DNA of 31,077 nt, taken from NCBI GenBank assembly GCA_023436925.1, contig JAEZHJ010000093.1, positions 1-31,077 on the forward strand. The letters run 5' to 3'. Of this stretch, positions 1 through 7,758 are shown one piece after another; positions within the stretch are counted from its first letter, which is position 1; every line of letters starts with the position of its first letter. The notes beneath the pieces were generated by a model. That model had not been told where the DNA came from. It saw nothing but the letters and a program-made list of their open reading frames with translations, and searched no databases. The DNA comes from Actinomycetes bacterium. Its GTDB lineage: Bacteria > Actinomycetota > Actinomycetes > Propionibacteriales > Propionibacteriaceae. Position numbers and translations under genes: made by a program.

Positions 1-1
1 C

Positions 2-229
2 CCCCGGGTTCCCGCCAGCCCCACGTCCATCCCCAGTCACGCCCAGGCCAACCCGAGTCCCGGCCAGCCGCGAGGCAATGCCGGCGACGGAACCGGAAAG
101 CCCTCTGGGACCCCCGGTGGTAAGCCCACGGTCAACCCCGGCCGTGGCAAGGAAGACAAGCCCCAGCGCCCGACGAAGTCGAAGACCCCCAAGCCGGAGC
201 GCCCGGGCCGGTCGACCGCGGGCGAATGA
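2..229 (+). CDS. C-terminal tail of a Pro/Gly/Lys-rich protein (5' end outside window)
   Basis: An open frame enters from the left edge and stops at TGA 227-229, giving 75 visible residues. They are dominated by Pro, Gly, Ser, Lys and Arg, with stretches such as KPSGTPGGKP and RPTKSKTPKPERPGR, and look like an unstructured basic tail. No domain is visible, so the function cannot be assigned. The frame is preferred over its antisense because it ends 57 nt before the sigma-factor start on the same strand and has a composition common in exported or cell-wall-associated actinobacterial proteins. High GC keeps all frames open here, so this remains a moderate call. Confidence 0.45.
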   Translation, partial: PRVPASPTSIPSHAQANPSPGQPRGNAGDGTGKPSGTPGGKPTVNPGRGKEDKPQRPTKSKTPKPERPGRSTAGE

Positions 230-286
230 CCGGCCGCGCCGCAGGCAACCTGATCGGTGCAACCAGCGCCGAGGGGGGAGTCGCGC

Positions 287-895
287 GTGCCGTTCGGTGA
301 GCGGTTCCCCCAGGTACTCGACGCCGCCCGCGCGGGCGCGGAGTGGGCCTGGGCCGAGGTGTACGAGGAGTTCGCGCCCCACCTGCTGCGGTTCATCGCC
401 AGCCAGGGGGCGCACGAGCCGGAGGACTGCCTGGGGGAGTGCTTCGTGCAGTTGGTGCGCAACCTGCCCGGCTTCAGCGGGGACGAGTCCGCCTTCCGCG
501 CCTGGCTCTTCCTGCTCGCCCGCAACCGCGTCGTCGACGAGTGGCGGGCGGCGCGGCGACGGCCGGTCACCCCGTCCGGCGACCCGGTGACACCCCGCGG
601 CGTCGCCGAGCCGGTCGACACGATCGTCGTGGGGCGCAGCGCCGTGGCGGACCTGCTGGGCAGTCTCGCACCCGACCAGCGCGCCGTGATCGTCCTTCGC
701 GTGCTGGAGGGGTTCAGCGTTGCCGAAACCGCCCGGATCCTGCGCCGCTCCGCCGGAGCGGTCCGCGTCCTGCAGCACCGCGCGTTGAAACGGCTCCGCA
801 GCGGGCTGGAGGATGCTCCGTCGACTACCTCCGTCCCGCACACTGCCGGCCGTCCGCGTCCGTCCGGAAAGGTCAGCGTGGGGTTGACGGACTAG
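287..895 (+). CDS. ECF-type RNA polymerase sigma factor
   Basis: A 202-residue protein with the two-domain layout of group 4 sigma factors. The sigma2 region is at about residues 15-92 (acidic EDCLGECF, then AFRAWLFLLARNRVVDEWR, the -10 recognition helix). The sigma4 helix-turn-helix is at about 120-172 (LAPDQRAVIVLRVLEGFSVAETARIL and AGAVRVLQHRALKRL). GTG 287 is chosen because GGGGGGAG ends 6 nt upstream; an in-frame GTG at 257 lacks such a site. Two cysteines (48 and 52) lie in region 2.1/2.2. No anti-sigma gene follows: the next gene is a hydrolase 50 nt downstream, so any partner must lie elsewhere or upstream of the window. The family assignment is firm; the target promoters are unknown. 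Confidence 0.85.
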   Translation: MPFGERFPQVLDAARAGAEWAWAEVYEEFAPHLLRFIASQGAHEPEDCLGECFVQLVRNLPGFSGDESAFRAWLFLLARNRVVDEWRAARRRPVTPSGDPVTPRGVAEPVDTIVVGRSAVADLLGSLAPDQRAVIVLRVLEGFSVAETARILRRSAGAVRVLQHRALKRLRSGLEDAPSTTSVPHTAGRPRPSGKVSVGLTD

Positions 896-945
896 CCCGC
901 CGGGTATCGCTCGCCCCGACCGGAGCAGCCTCGGGAAGGTGCGCA

Positions 946-1752
946 GTGGCCGCTGAGCAGGACGTCGTGAGTATCGTCAGGATGACCGGGCTGGCGCCGG
1001 TGGCTGCGGAGGTGGTCGCCTACGACACCGGGCCAGCGGCTCCGGTCGAGGCGCCGGCGGTCCTGCTGCTGCACGGGATCGGGATGAGCCACCTGACCTG
1101 GGCCGAAGTTCAGCCAGCGCTGCGGCACCGGGTCCGGACGATCGCGCTGGACCTGCCGGGCTTTGGCCGTGCCGGCAAGCCGGCGCGCGGCTTCGGGGTG
1201 CCCGACTTCGCGCAGGCGGCCGGGGCCGCGCTCGACCGGCTCGGCATCAGCCGCTGGATCGCGGTGGGGCACTCGATGGGCTGCCAGGTGGCCGTCGAAC
1301 TCGCCGTCCGCCGAACCCGTCAGGCCGCCGGTCTGGTTCTGGTCGGCCCGGTCGTCGACAGCACGCGCCGCGCCCTGCTCACCCAGGCCCGTGACCTTGC
1401 CCGAGACGCCTTGCGAGAACCGGCCGGGGTGGACCTCCGGATGCTCACCGATTACCTCAAGGGCGGCCCGCGCTGGTTCCTGCAGTCCCTCGGGCCGATG
1501 CTGGACTACCCGATCGAGACCCGGCTCGGCCAAGCGGGTTGTCCGGTGACCGTGGTGCGTGGCGCCCGCGATCCAATCGCCGGCGAGGCCTGGTGCCGCA
1601 GGCTGGCGGCGGCGGCGTCGTCAGGTGCCGAGGTGGTCACCGTCCCGGGCGGCGCCCACGTCGTGCCGCTCACCGCCCCGGACGCCATCCAGCAGGCGGT
1701 GGGCCGGCTGGTGGCGCGCGCCCTCAACCGGGCCGCGGGTGAGCCGGGGTAA
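946..1752 (+). CDS. alpha/beta-fold hydrolase
   Basis: A 268-residue single-domain alpha/beta hydrolase. Visible hallmarks are the oxyanion motif LLHGIG (41-46), the nucleophile elbow GHSMG with Ser110, the acid Asp209 in RGARDP, and His238 in GGAH. No signal peptide is seen, so it is probably cytoplasmic. Substrate cannot be read from sequence; esterases, lactonases and haloperoxidase-like enzymes share the pattern. Start GTG 946 has GGGAAGG 6 nt upstream; ATG 982 is a weaker alternative that would drop 12 residues. It follows the sigma factor by 50 nt and may be co-transcribed with it. Its last 29 nt overlap the 3' end of the convergent DUF4185-like gene. Confidence 0.85.
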   Translation: MAAEQDVVSIVRMTGLAPVAAEVVAYDTGPAAPVEAPAVLLLHGIGMSHLTWAEVQPALRHRVRTIALDLPGFGRAGKPARGFGVPDFAQAAGAALDRLGISRWIAVGHSMGCQVAVELAVRRTRQAAGLVLVGPVVDSTRRALLTQARDLARDALREPAGVDLRMLTDYLKGGPRWFLQSLGPMLDYPIETRLGQAGCPVTVVRGARDPIAGEAWCRRLAAAASSGAEVVTVPGGAHVVPLTAPDAIQQAVGRLVARALNRAAGEPG

Positions 1753-3973
1753 GCCGGCTGGCCGCCAGCGGCGTCGCCATGAGCATGACCTGGTAGGGGT
1801 TCCAGGTCGACAGCAGGTAGTAGAGCACGCAGCCGTCAGGCGTCGGCGTCGAGAGGTGACCGAGCTGGTAGGGCGCATACTCCCCGCCCCACTCATCGTC
1901 CCGGCGTCGGCCGAAGACGTCGTCCTGGACGTGGTCGCAGCGCCGGGCAGCCCAGGACACGTGGATGAAGTTGCCGTAGCCGGCGCCGGAACAGGGGTCG
2001 TCGGGGTCGGCCAGCCGGGTCGCGTCGAACAGCCCGACCGGCTGCGGTGACCATGGACCCCAGGGACTGGGCGCTTCGTGCAGCAGGACCGCCCGCGGGT
2101 TGTCGCTGGCGAACATGGCCAGGTAGCGGCGCAGCGGCTCGTTCCACCGCACCGACAGTTCGCCGACGCCGCCGTTGAGGATGACGGGCGTCGCGTCGTC
2201 CTCCCGGTGGCTCCAGTGGGGCGCGACCCGGTCGCCGGAGAAGTAGCGCAGGTCGAACCGGTCCCTGGCGGGGAGGTCGGCGAACGGGACCACCGCCAGG
2301 TAGATGTCGCTGGCGCGGTACCGTCCGCTGCCCCACAGCCACAGCACGTCCAGGCCCGGCTCCCAGCCGAGCCGGGCGGCGGTCTCGCCGTCCAGGTCGC
2401 CCCGCTGCACCGACACGTTGACGAAGCGCCGGGTCGAGACCGTCCGAAGCACCTCGAAGTGGGCGCCGTCGTCGGCCGAGCGGGCCAGCACGCAGCGGCC
2501 CATCATCGGCCGTCCGGCGACGTGGTGGGCGTCGGTGGAGAAGAAGACGTACATCGCCGTGCCGTCGCTGACCCCGTCGAGCGGGACGTTGTACCGGCCC
2601 TGCCGGATCCGGGGGGTCAGGACGGGCGGGCCCGCCAGGAAGTGCAGGGGCAGGCCGCCCGCCAGGTCGCGGGCCTCGGTCCAGGCGATGGCATTGCGCG
2701 CCTCCCAGCGGGGCCGCCCGACCCGGACGGTGTCGCCGAACAGGACGACGGTGCGGCCGCGGTGCTCGAAGGAGACCCCCAGGTCGGTTCCGCGCACGCC
2801 GAACCGGCTCTCGGTCCGGTTCAGGGCGGACGGGGGCCGCCCGGTGCCGGGCCAGCCGGTCCGGTCCCACTCACCGGTGACCTGGCAGATCCGGCGGGTG
2901 TCGTGGCCGACGAAGTCGAGCGGCTCACCCGCCAGCGGTGGGTCCCGCAGCCATGGCCTGCTCGGGTCACCCCCGGGCAACCGGTAGCCGACCACGCTGC
3001 GGGTCCGTTCCTCGACCAGCGCCACCAGGCTGCGGCGGGCGCCCCGCCGGACCTCGGCCAGGGCGGACCACCCAGTCGCGCAGTCGGTGACCACCCCGCC
3101 GGAGCGCCACGGTCGGCCCCAGCCGACATCGTCGTGGAAGAAGTGCCGCACCCGGTCTGCATCGCCGTGCCGCACCGGGACGACCACCTCAAGTCGGCCG
3201 CGGCGACCGGCCCCGGAGCGGGAGTGGATGAGGCTGCCCGGCCCGGAGACGCCGGTGGCGACCACCTGCCCACGCTGCCAGCCCAGCTCCGGACGAGCCG
3301 CGTCGTGGACGAAGTGGTGCAGGTCGACGCCGCCGGAGGGGTTGGCGAGTGGGACGACGAGGTGCAGCCGGCCGGAGCCTGCCTCGGCAAGGCTGGCCGG
3401 CCCGGCGATCCCCGTGACGACGACGTCCCCGCCGTACCAGCCCGAGCCCCCGGCCGGGTCGAGGCAGAAGTGCCGCAATTCGGATCGGCCATCCGAGGCC
3501 GGCACCGGCACCACCACGTCGAGACGGCCGGTCCTTGAGCGGGCAAGGCTGCCCGGCCCGGTCACCCCGGTCGCGATCACCGGCCCGGGTTCCCAGCCGC
3601 CGGAGGCGGGATCGCGGCGGTAGTGACGCAGCGCGACGCCGCCGTCCTGGCCCGCGACCGGCACGACGACGTCCAGCCCACCGCCGGGGGACCCGGCCAG
3701 GGCGCCTGGTGCGACGACCCCCGCCGGAACCACGGTCTCAGCCGCGACCCAGTGCCGGCCTGCGTCGACGCTGGTGTAGTGGCGCAGGCTGTCACCGACG
3801 CACACGACGGCGTTCAGGCCGGGCCCGCCGCCGGTGCGGGCGAGGCTGTCGTGGAGCCGGCGTCCCGGCGCTGCATCAGTCGTCGGACGCCGCTCAGACC
3901 TGGTAGGCGCCGGCAGGGTCGAGCAGGAAGGCCAGGTCGTCGGGCTGGTCGATCCGGTAGCTGCCGCTGGCAT
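1724..3973 (-). CDS. PLL-like repeat plus DUF4185-like beta-propeller protein
   Basis: A protein of up to 749 residues. Residues 40-350 hold about six imperfect repeats of about 50 residues with the pattern LxVVVPV...LRHF...W..G.VVATGVxGPGSLA, resembling PLL/lectin-type propeller repeats. Residues 360-740 resemble DUF4185, a glycosidase-like five-bladed propeller, with RGTDLGVSF, VVLFGDT, MYVFFSTD and CVLARSADDG. The function is unknown; carbohydrate or cell-surface binding is an inference. The start is a problem. ATG 3973 lies inside the upstream protease gene in another frame with no good ribosome-binding site. The next in-frame start, GTG 3805, would cut the first repeat, which is recognisable upstream of it. 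No signal peptide is seen. The 3' end overlaps the convergent hydrolase gene. Confidence 0.65.
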   Translation of the reverse strand: MPAAATGSTSPTTWPSCSTLPAPTRSERRPTTDAAPGRRLHDSLARTGGGPGLNAVVCVGDSLRHYTSVDAGRHWVAAETVVPAGVVAPGALAGSPGGGLDVVVPVAGQDGGVALRHYRRDPASGGWEPGPVIATGVTGPGSLARSRTGRLDVVVPVPASDGRSELRHFCLDPAGGSGWYGGDVVVTGIAGPASLAEAGSGRLHLVVPLANPSGGVDLHHFVHDAARPELGWQRGQVVATGVSGPGSLIHSRSGAGRRGRLEVVVPVRHGDADRVRHFFHDDVGWGRPWRSGGVVTDCATGWSALAEVRRGARRSLVALVEERTRSVVGYRLPGGDPSRPWLRDPPLAGEPLDFVGHDTRRICQVTGEWDRTGWPGTGRPPSALNRTESRFGVRGTDLGVSFEHRGRTVVLFGDTVRVGRPRWEARNAIAWTEARDLAGGLPLHFLAGPPVLTPRIRQGRYNVPLDGVSDGTAMYVFFSTDAHHVAGRPMMGRCVLARSADDGAHFEVLRTVSTRRFVNVSVQRGDLDGETAARLGWEPGLDVLWLWGSGRYRASDIYLAVVPFADLPARDRFDLRYFSGDRVAPHWSHREDDATPVILNGGVGELSVRWNEPLRRYLAMFASDNPRAVLLHEAPSPWGPWSPQPVGLFDATRLADPDDPCSGAGYGNFIHVSWAARRCDHVQDDVFGRRRDDEWGGEYAPYQLGHLSTPTPDGCVLYYLLSTWNPYQVMLMATPLAASRLTPAHPRPG

Positions 3974-4847
3974 TGCAGTTGTAGTTCAGCCCGAACGAGG
4001 TGACCGCGACGATGATGTTCTGCGCCTCGATCTCCGGGCTGGAGATGTCGAAGGTCGGCCCACCGGAGTCACCGAAGCAGGTGCCACCGGTGGTGGAGCC
4101 GCCCTGGGCGTGGGAGAACATCACCGCTATGTCGCGGTAGCCGTAGACGCCCTTGAAGCTCACCAGCCGCCGGTCGGCCTTCTTGCGGGTGTCGCCGCCG
4201 AGGGAGACCTTCGGTCCGGAGTCCTCCAGGCCGTAGCCGACCGACTCGAACCGGGCCTGCTGCTTCGCCTTGCCGGCGTACCGATCGAGGTAGTCGAGCT
4301 CCGGCAGGGACCCGTACTCGTCCAGGACGATCGGCTCGCTGAGTTCCACCACGCCGAGGTCGTGCAGCAGGAAGGCAGCGTCGACGTACTCCGGATGGGT
4401 GAAGGTCGACTCCGCCTCGGCCCAATCGTCGCTGGCGTCCAGCGCGGCCGACCAGGCCTCGTACCGCTCCTGGTTCCCGTCCGGCACGAAGCCGGGGCTG
4501 GGCGGGAGAATCGAGTAGTCCGGGGCCTCCGAGACCGAGAACCAGATGTCCGTGCCGCCGTAGAGCGGGTCGGCCGGCGCGAGGCCCTCCACGCCGACCT
4601 CGTAGGTGCAGTGGCCGGCCGTGACCACGGTGTCGGCATCGATCAGGGTGCCGGTGCAGTTGAACCAGCCCCCCGGGTCGTCGAAGCGGGAATCGACGGC
4701 GGTGGGGACGTAGAACAGCAACTGGCCGACGTAGGGGTGCTCGCCGGCATCGGGCTCACCGCCGATGATGGCCGCGGCCGGGGCCGCCGGTATCAGCAGT
4801 GCGCCTGCGGCGAGGACTGCGGCGGAGCGGACAATCAGCTTCTTCAT
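3894..4847 (-). CDS. secreted trypsin-like serine protease (S1 family)
   Basis: A 317-residue chymotrypsin-fold protease. Signal peptide 1-26 (MKK, hydrophobic core, AAPAAA) is followed directly by IIGGEP, the equivalent of the mature trypsin N-terminus. The catalytic triad is His79 (TAGHC), Asp163 (HDLGVVEL) and Ser261 (GDSGGP). Cys64/Cys80 match the conserved disulfide around the histidine. The long insert between His and Asp (about 90-150) is acidic and Trp-rich. The start is fixed by AGGAGGAAG at 4854-4862, 6 nt before ATG 4847. A promoter-like pair lies upstream at 4878-4906. It is exported, with unknown substrate. The DUF4185-like gene follows on the same strand and overlaps its 3' end by 80 nt out of frame. 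Confidence 0.93.
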   Translation of the reverse strand: MKKLIVRSAAVLAAGALLIPAAPAAAIIGGEPDAGEHPYVGQLLFYVPTAVDSRFDDPGGWFNCTGTLIDADTVVTAGHCTYEVGVEGLAPADPLYGGTDIWFSVSEAPDYSILPPSPGFVPDGNQERYEAWSAALDASDDWAEAESTFTHPEYVDAAFLLHDLGVVELSEPIVLDEYGSLPELDYLDRYAGKAKQQARFESVGYGLEDSGPKVSLGGDTRKKADRRLVSFKGVYGYRDIAVMFSHAQGGSTTGGTCFGDSGGPTFDISSPEIEAQNIIVAVTSFGLNYNCNASGSYRIDQPDDLAFLLDPAGAYQV

Positions 4848-4877
4848 GTGGAACTTCCTCCTGGGGTGGAAGCCAGC

Positions 4878-4906
4878 ACCGTAACCCCGCTGAGGGGCTC
4901 AGCCAA
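4878..4906 (-). promoter_or_regulatory. promoter of the protease gene with a palindrome in its spacer
   Basis: Read on the minus strand, TTGGCT (4901-4906) and TACGGT (4878-4883) are separated by exactly 17 nt, close to the housekeeping actinobacterial consensus. The spacer carries GCTGAG-GGG-CTCAGC (4889-4903), a perfect 6-bp inverted repeat overlapping the -35, which suggests an operator. The transcription start would fall near 4871, about 24 nt before the ATG. Confidence 0.55.
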
Positions 4907-4993
4907 GGGAGGGCGACTAGGTGTTTTCGCTGCCCCACGGCGGTGTCTCGGGAGACTGGCGGCCGCAGGCCCGGCGGCATCCGACGGCTCTGG

Positions 4994-4999
4994 CAGACT
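4994..4999 (+). promoter_or_regulatory. -10 element of a leaderless promoter (small membrane protein)
   Basis: CAGACT ends exactly 6 nt before GTG 5006, so transcription would start at or next to the start codon. No convincing -35 is seen. Confidence 0.4.
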
Positions 5000-5005
5000 G
5001 GGAGA

Positions 5006-5206
5006 GTGGACGGGCTGAACAGCAACCTCAACCTCAACGAGGGCGCGCCGCCGCGGGTGATGCCCCGGCTGGGGGAGTACGGCCCGATGGAGGTGCCCGC
5101 CACCCGCGCCAAGCGCCGGATGCGGTGGTGGGTGATCCTGATCCTGGTCGCCGTGCTGGCCGCCCTGGTCGGCTACGGCTACTGGATCTACACGATGATC
5201 CGCTGA
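5006..5206 (+). CDS. 66-residue single-span membrane protein
   Basis: GTG 5006 to TGA 5204-5206. The N-terminal 40 residues are polar, with the repeat LNSNLNLN and a Pro-rich segment. A basic RAKRRMR patch precedes one hydrophobic helix (about residues 44-64, WWVILILVAVLAALVGYGYW), and the protein ends IYTMIR. The basic patch before the helix predicts N-terminus in the cytoplasm. I do not recognise a family. The frame is supported by a -10-like hexamer 6 nt before the start and by the sensible membrane topology. The stop lies only 3 nt from the stop of the convergent ACT-domain gene. The frame is open further upstream, but that part overlaps the protease start and reads as random high-GC sequence. 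Confidence 0.6.
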   Translation: MDGLNSNLNLNEGAPPRVMPRLGEYGPMEVPATRAKRRMRWWVILILVAVLAALVGYGYWIYTMIR

Positions 5207-5209
5207 CCG

Positions 5210-5830
5210 TTACTGCGCCAGGGCGGTCAGGTGGCGCAGCCGGGCCAGCTCCGAGTTGAGGAACTCCGGCCCACCCCGCCGGGCCAGGACGACGGTGCTC
5301 CCGGAGCGGAATGGGGACACGGCGATCAGCGTCTCGCCCCAGCCCGGCAGCCAGTCGCCGGGCAGTTCGGCACTGCGCAACTCGTCGAGCGGGCCGAGTG
5401 CCGCCACGCCGGTGTCGTCCAGGTCGGGGGCGAGATCGGTCCGGGCCAGCACCTGCCCGGACTCCCGGTCGATCAGCGCCGCCCAGTTCACCCGGAAGAC
5501 ATCGGTCGACTCCAGGGTCAGGATCTCCGCGGCCCGGTCGGGGTGCTCGGTCATGTGGTTGAGCAGGTCGACGTCGGCCTGCAGCCCCCACCGCTCCGGG
5601 TAGTACGACAGCCACACCACCTCGACCCCGGGGATCGAGGTGCACACCGTGACCAGCGAATCGGGCTGGCTCCCGGTCGGCAACTCGACCATGAAGTCGT
5701 CGACGGCGAACCCCTCGTACTTCTCGACCACCTCGACTGCGTTGATGTCGGCGCCGACAGTTCCCATCGCCGTCGCGACGGCACCGAGGGAGCCGGGCCG
5801 GTCGGGCAGGGCGAGTCTCAGGAGGAACAC
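5210..5830 (-). CDS. ACT-domain amino-acid-binding protein
   Basis: A 206-residue protein. Residues 1-75 form an ACT domain (FLLRLALPDRPGSLGAVATA, then GADINAVEVVEK), a fold that binds small ligands, usually amino acids. The rest (about 85-206) is predicted soluble, with a beta-rich pattern such as GWGETLIAVSPFRSGSTVVLARRGGPEF, and I cannot name it. GTG 5830 is chosen because the ACT fold begins there and because CACACT lies 6 nt upstream, suggesting a leaderless message; frame further upstream runs into the gatC promoter. It is divergent from gatCAB. A regulatory or sensing role linked to amino-acid supply is an inference. Confidence 0.75.
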   Translation of the reverse strand: MFLLRLALPDRPGSLGAVATAMGTVGADINAVEVVEKYEGFAVDDFMVELPTGSQPDSLVTVCTSIPGVEVVWLSYYPERWGLQADVDLLNHMTEHPDRAAEILTLESTDVFRVNWAALIDRESGQVLARTDLAPDLDDTGVAALGPLDELRSAELPGDWLPGWGETLIAVSPFRSGSTVVLARRGGPEFLNSELARLRHLTALAQ

Positions 5831-5836
5831 CCGTCC

Positions 5837-5842
5837 AGTGTG
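5837..5842 (-). promoter_or_regulatory. -10 element of a leaderless promoter (ACT-domain gene)
   Basis: On the minus strand CACACT is followed by 6 nt (GGACGG) and then GTG 5830. No good ribosome-binding site is present, which fits a leaderless transcript. Confidence 0.4.
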
Positions 5843-5899
5843 GCGGACAACTGTTACGGAATGATCACGACGCAGTGAAATCCACCGGTGGCCGGGCCG

Positions 5900-5926
5900 T
5901 TGGCACTGCTCCGACGGCCCTAGAGT
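5900..5926 (+). promoter_or_regulatory. promoter of the gatCAB operon
   Basis: TTGGCA (5900-5905) and TAGAGT (5921-5926) are separated by 15 nt, slightly short. A start near 5933 would leave a leader of about 27 nt containing the AGGAG that serves gatC. Confidence 0.5.
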
Positions 5927-5959
5927 GGACCCTGACCCAGACCTTCGCAGGAGCACGCA

Positions 5960-6256
5960 GTGGCATTGACTACAGCCGATGTCGGCCGACTCGCCGAGTT
6001 GGCGCGCATCAGCCTCACCGAGGACGAACTCGCCCATCTCGCCCCGCAGCTGGAGGTGATCCTCGAGTCGGTCGCGCAGGTGGCCGAGGTCGCCCGCGCG
6101 GACGTCCCGCCCACCTCGCATGCGCTGCCGCTGGTCAACGTCTTCCGGCCGGACGAGGTGACGGCCTCGCTGCCCGTGGCGGACGCGCTCGCCGGTGCCC
6201 CCGCGCGCGAGGACGACCGCTTCCGGGTGCCGCGGATCCTGGGGGAGGAGGCGTGA
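5960..6256 (+). CDS. gatC: Asp-tRNA(Asn)/Glu-tRNA(Gln) amidotransferase subunit C
   Basis: A 98-residue protein, the usual GatC length. It starts with the helical motif LTTADVGRLAELARISLTEDEL and the central QLEVILESVAQVAEV, and continues through LPLVNVFRPDEV to the C-terminal REDDRFRVPRIL strand typical of GatC. GatC wraps GatA and GatB and stabilises the transamidosome. The GTG start at 5960 follows AGGAG (5949-5953). Its stop overlaps the gatA start by 4 nt (GTGA), indicating translational coupling. First gene of gatC-gatA-gatB. Confidence 0.95.
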   Translation: MALTTADVGRLAELARISLTEDELAHLAPQLEVILESVAQVAEVARADVPPTSHALPLVNVFRPDEVTASLPVADALAGAPAREDDRFRVPRILGEEA

Positions 6257-7758
6257 ACCCGCTGCTGACGCTGACCGCGTCCGAACTGGCCGGCATGCTC
6301 GACTCCGGGGAGGTCTCCGCGCGCGAGATCACCGGTGCCCATCTCGACCGGATCACCGCGGTGGACGACGACGTGCGCGCCTTCCTGGCCGTGGACGGTG
6401 AGCGGGCGCTCGCCACCGCCGAAGCAATCGACGACCGGCGCGCCGCCGGCGAGGAGCTCGGGCCGCTGGCCGGCATCCCGATCGCGGTCAAGGACGTGTT
6501 CACCTACACCGGCCTGCCCACCACCGCCGGTTCACGGATCCTGGAGGGCTGGCACCCGCCGTACAACGCCACCATCGTGCAGCGACTGCTGGACGCCGGT
6601 CTCGTCATCCTGGGCAAGACCAACATGGACGAGTTCGCGATGGGCTCCTCGACGGAGAACTCCGGCTACTTCACCACCCACAATCCGTGGGACCTGACCC
6701 GGATCCCGGGTGGCTCCGGCGGCGGGTCCTCGGCCGCCGTGGCCGCCTTCGAGGCCCCGCTGGCGATCGGCACCGACACCGGCGGCTCGATCCGCCAGCC
6801 GGCCGCCGTGACCGGCACCGTCGGGGTCAAGCCCACCTACGGCGCCACCTCCCGCTACGGCGTGATCGCGATGGCGTCCTCGCTGGACACCCCCGGCCCC
6901 TGCTCGCGGACGGTGCTGGACGCCGCCCTGCTGCACCAGGTGATGGCGGGCTGGGACCCCAGGGACTCCACCTCGATCAACGCCGCGGTCCCGGACGTGG
7001 TCGGCGCCGCCCGCCGGGCCGACGTCAAGGGACTGCGGATCGGCGTGGTCAAGGAGTTCGGCGGCGAGGGCTACGCCCCCGGCGTCGAGCAGCGCTTCCG
7101 GGAGGCGCTGGAGGTGCTGAGCGGGCTGGGCGCCGAGATCATCGAGGTCTCCTGCCCGCACTTCGACAATGCGCTGGCGACCTACTACCTGATCATGCCG
7201 GCCGAGGTCTCCTCGAACCTGGCCCGGTTCGACGCGATGCGCTACGGGCTGCGGGTCGGTGACGACGGCACCCGCAGCGCGGAGGAAGTGATGAACCTGA
7301 CCCGCGGGACCGGGTTCGGCGACGAGGTGAAGCGGCGGATCATCCTCGGCACCTATGCGCTGAGCTCCGGCTACTACGACGCCTATTACGGCTCGGCGCA
7401 GAAGGTCCGCACCCTGATCCGGCAGGACTTCGACGCCGCCTTCGCCAAGGTCGACGTGCTGGTCTCGCCGGCCACACCGACCACCGCCTTCCCGATCGGT
7501 GAGCGGGTCGACGACCCGCTGGCGATGTACAAGGCCGACCTGTGCACGATCCCGTCGAACCTCGCCGGGAACGCCGCCGCGTCCTTCCCGTGCGGGCTCA
7601 GCCCGGACGACGGCCTGCCGGTCGGCTTCCAGGTGATGGCCCCGGCACAGGCCGACGACCGGGTCTACCTCGTCGGTGCCGCCCTCGAGGCCGAGCTGGC
7701 CCGGTCCTGGGGCGGCCTGCTGCTCGACCAGCTCGCCACGAAGGAGGCGCTGGCATGA
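6253..7758 (+). CDS. gatA: Asp-tRNA(Asn)/Glu-tRNA(Gln) amidotransferase subunit A
   Basis: A 501-residue amidase-signature enzyme that hydrolyses glutamine and passes ammonia to GatB. The Ser-Ser-Lys catalytic set is visible: Lys80 (AVKD), Ser155 (PGGSGGGSS) and Ser179 (TDTGGSIRQPAA). These are each one residue beyond the positions I recall for the Staphylococcus aureus enzyme, so spacing is fully conserved. The substrate region GKTNMDEFAMGSSTENS is also present. GTG 6253 overlaps the gatC stop, and the ATGA at 7755-7758 overlaps gatB. Length and motif set are normal, with no sign of damage. Confidence 0.97.
   Translation: MNPLLTLTASELAGMLDSGEVSAREITGAHLDRITAVDDDVRAFLAVDGERALATAEAIDDRRAAGEELGPLAGIPIAVKDVFTYTGLPTTAGSRILEGWHPPYNATIVQRLLDAGLVILGKTNMDEFAMGSSTENSGYFTTHNPWDLTRIPGGSGGGSSAAVAAFEAPLAIGTDTGGSIRQPAAVTGTVGVKPTYGATSRYGVIAMASSLDTPGPCSRTVLDAALLHQVMAGWDPRDSTSINAAVPDVVGAARRADVKGLRIGVVKEFGGEGYAPGVEQRFREALEVLSGLGAEIIEVSCPHFDNALATYYLIMPAEVSSNLARFDAMRYGLRVGDDGTRSAEEVMNLTRGTGFGDEVKRRIILGTYALSSGYYDAYYGSAQKVRTLIRQDFDAAFAKVDVLVSPATPTTAFPIGERVDDPLAMYKADLCTIPSNLAGNAAASFPCGLSPDDGLPVGFQVMAPAQADDRVYLVGAALEAELARSWGGLLLDQLATKEALA

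Noticed and set aside
257..286. Upstream GTG 257 as the sigma-factor start
   Set aside because: It has no ribosome-binding site and would place GGGGGGAG inside the coding region; GTG 287 sits at ideal spacing behind that site.
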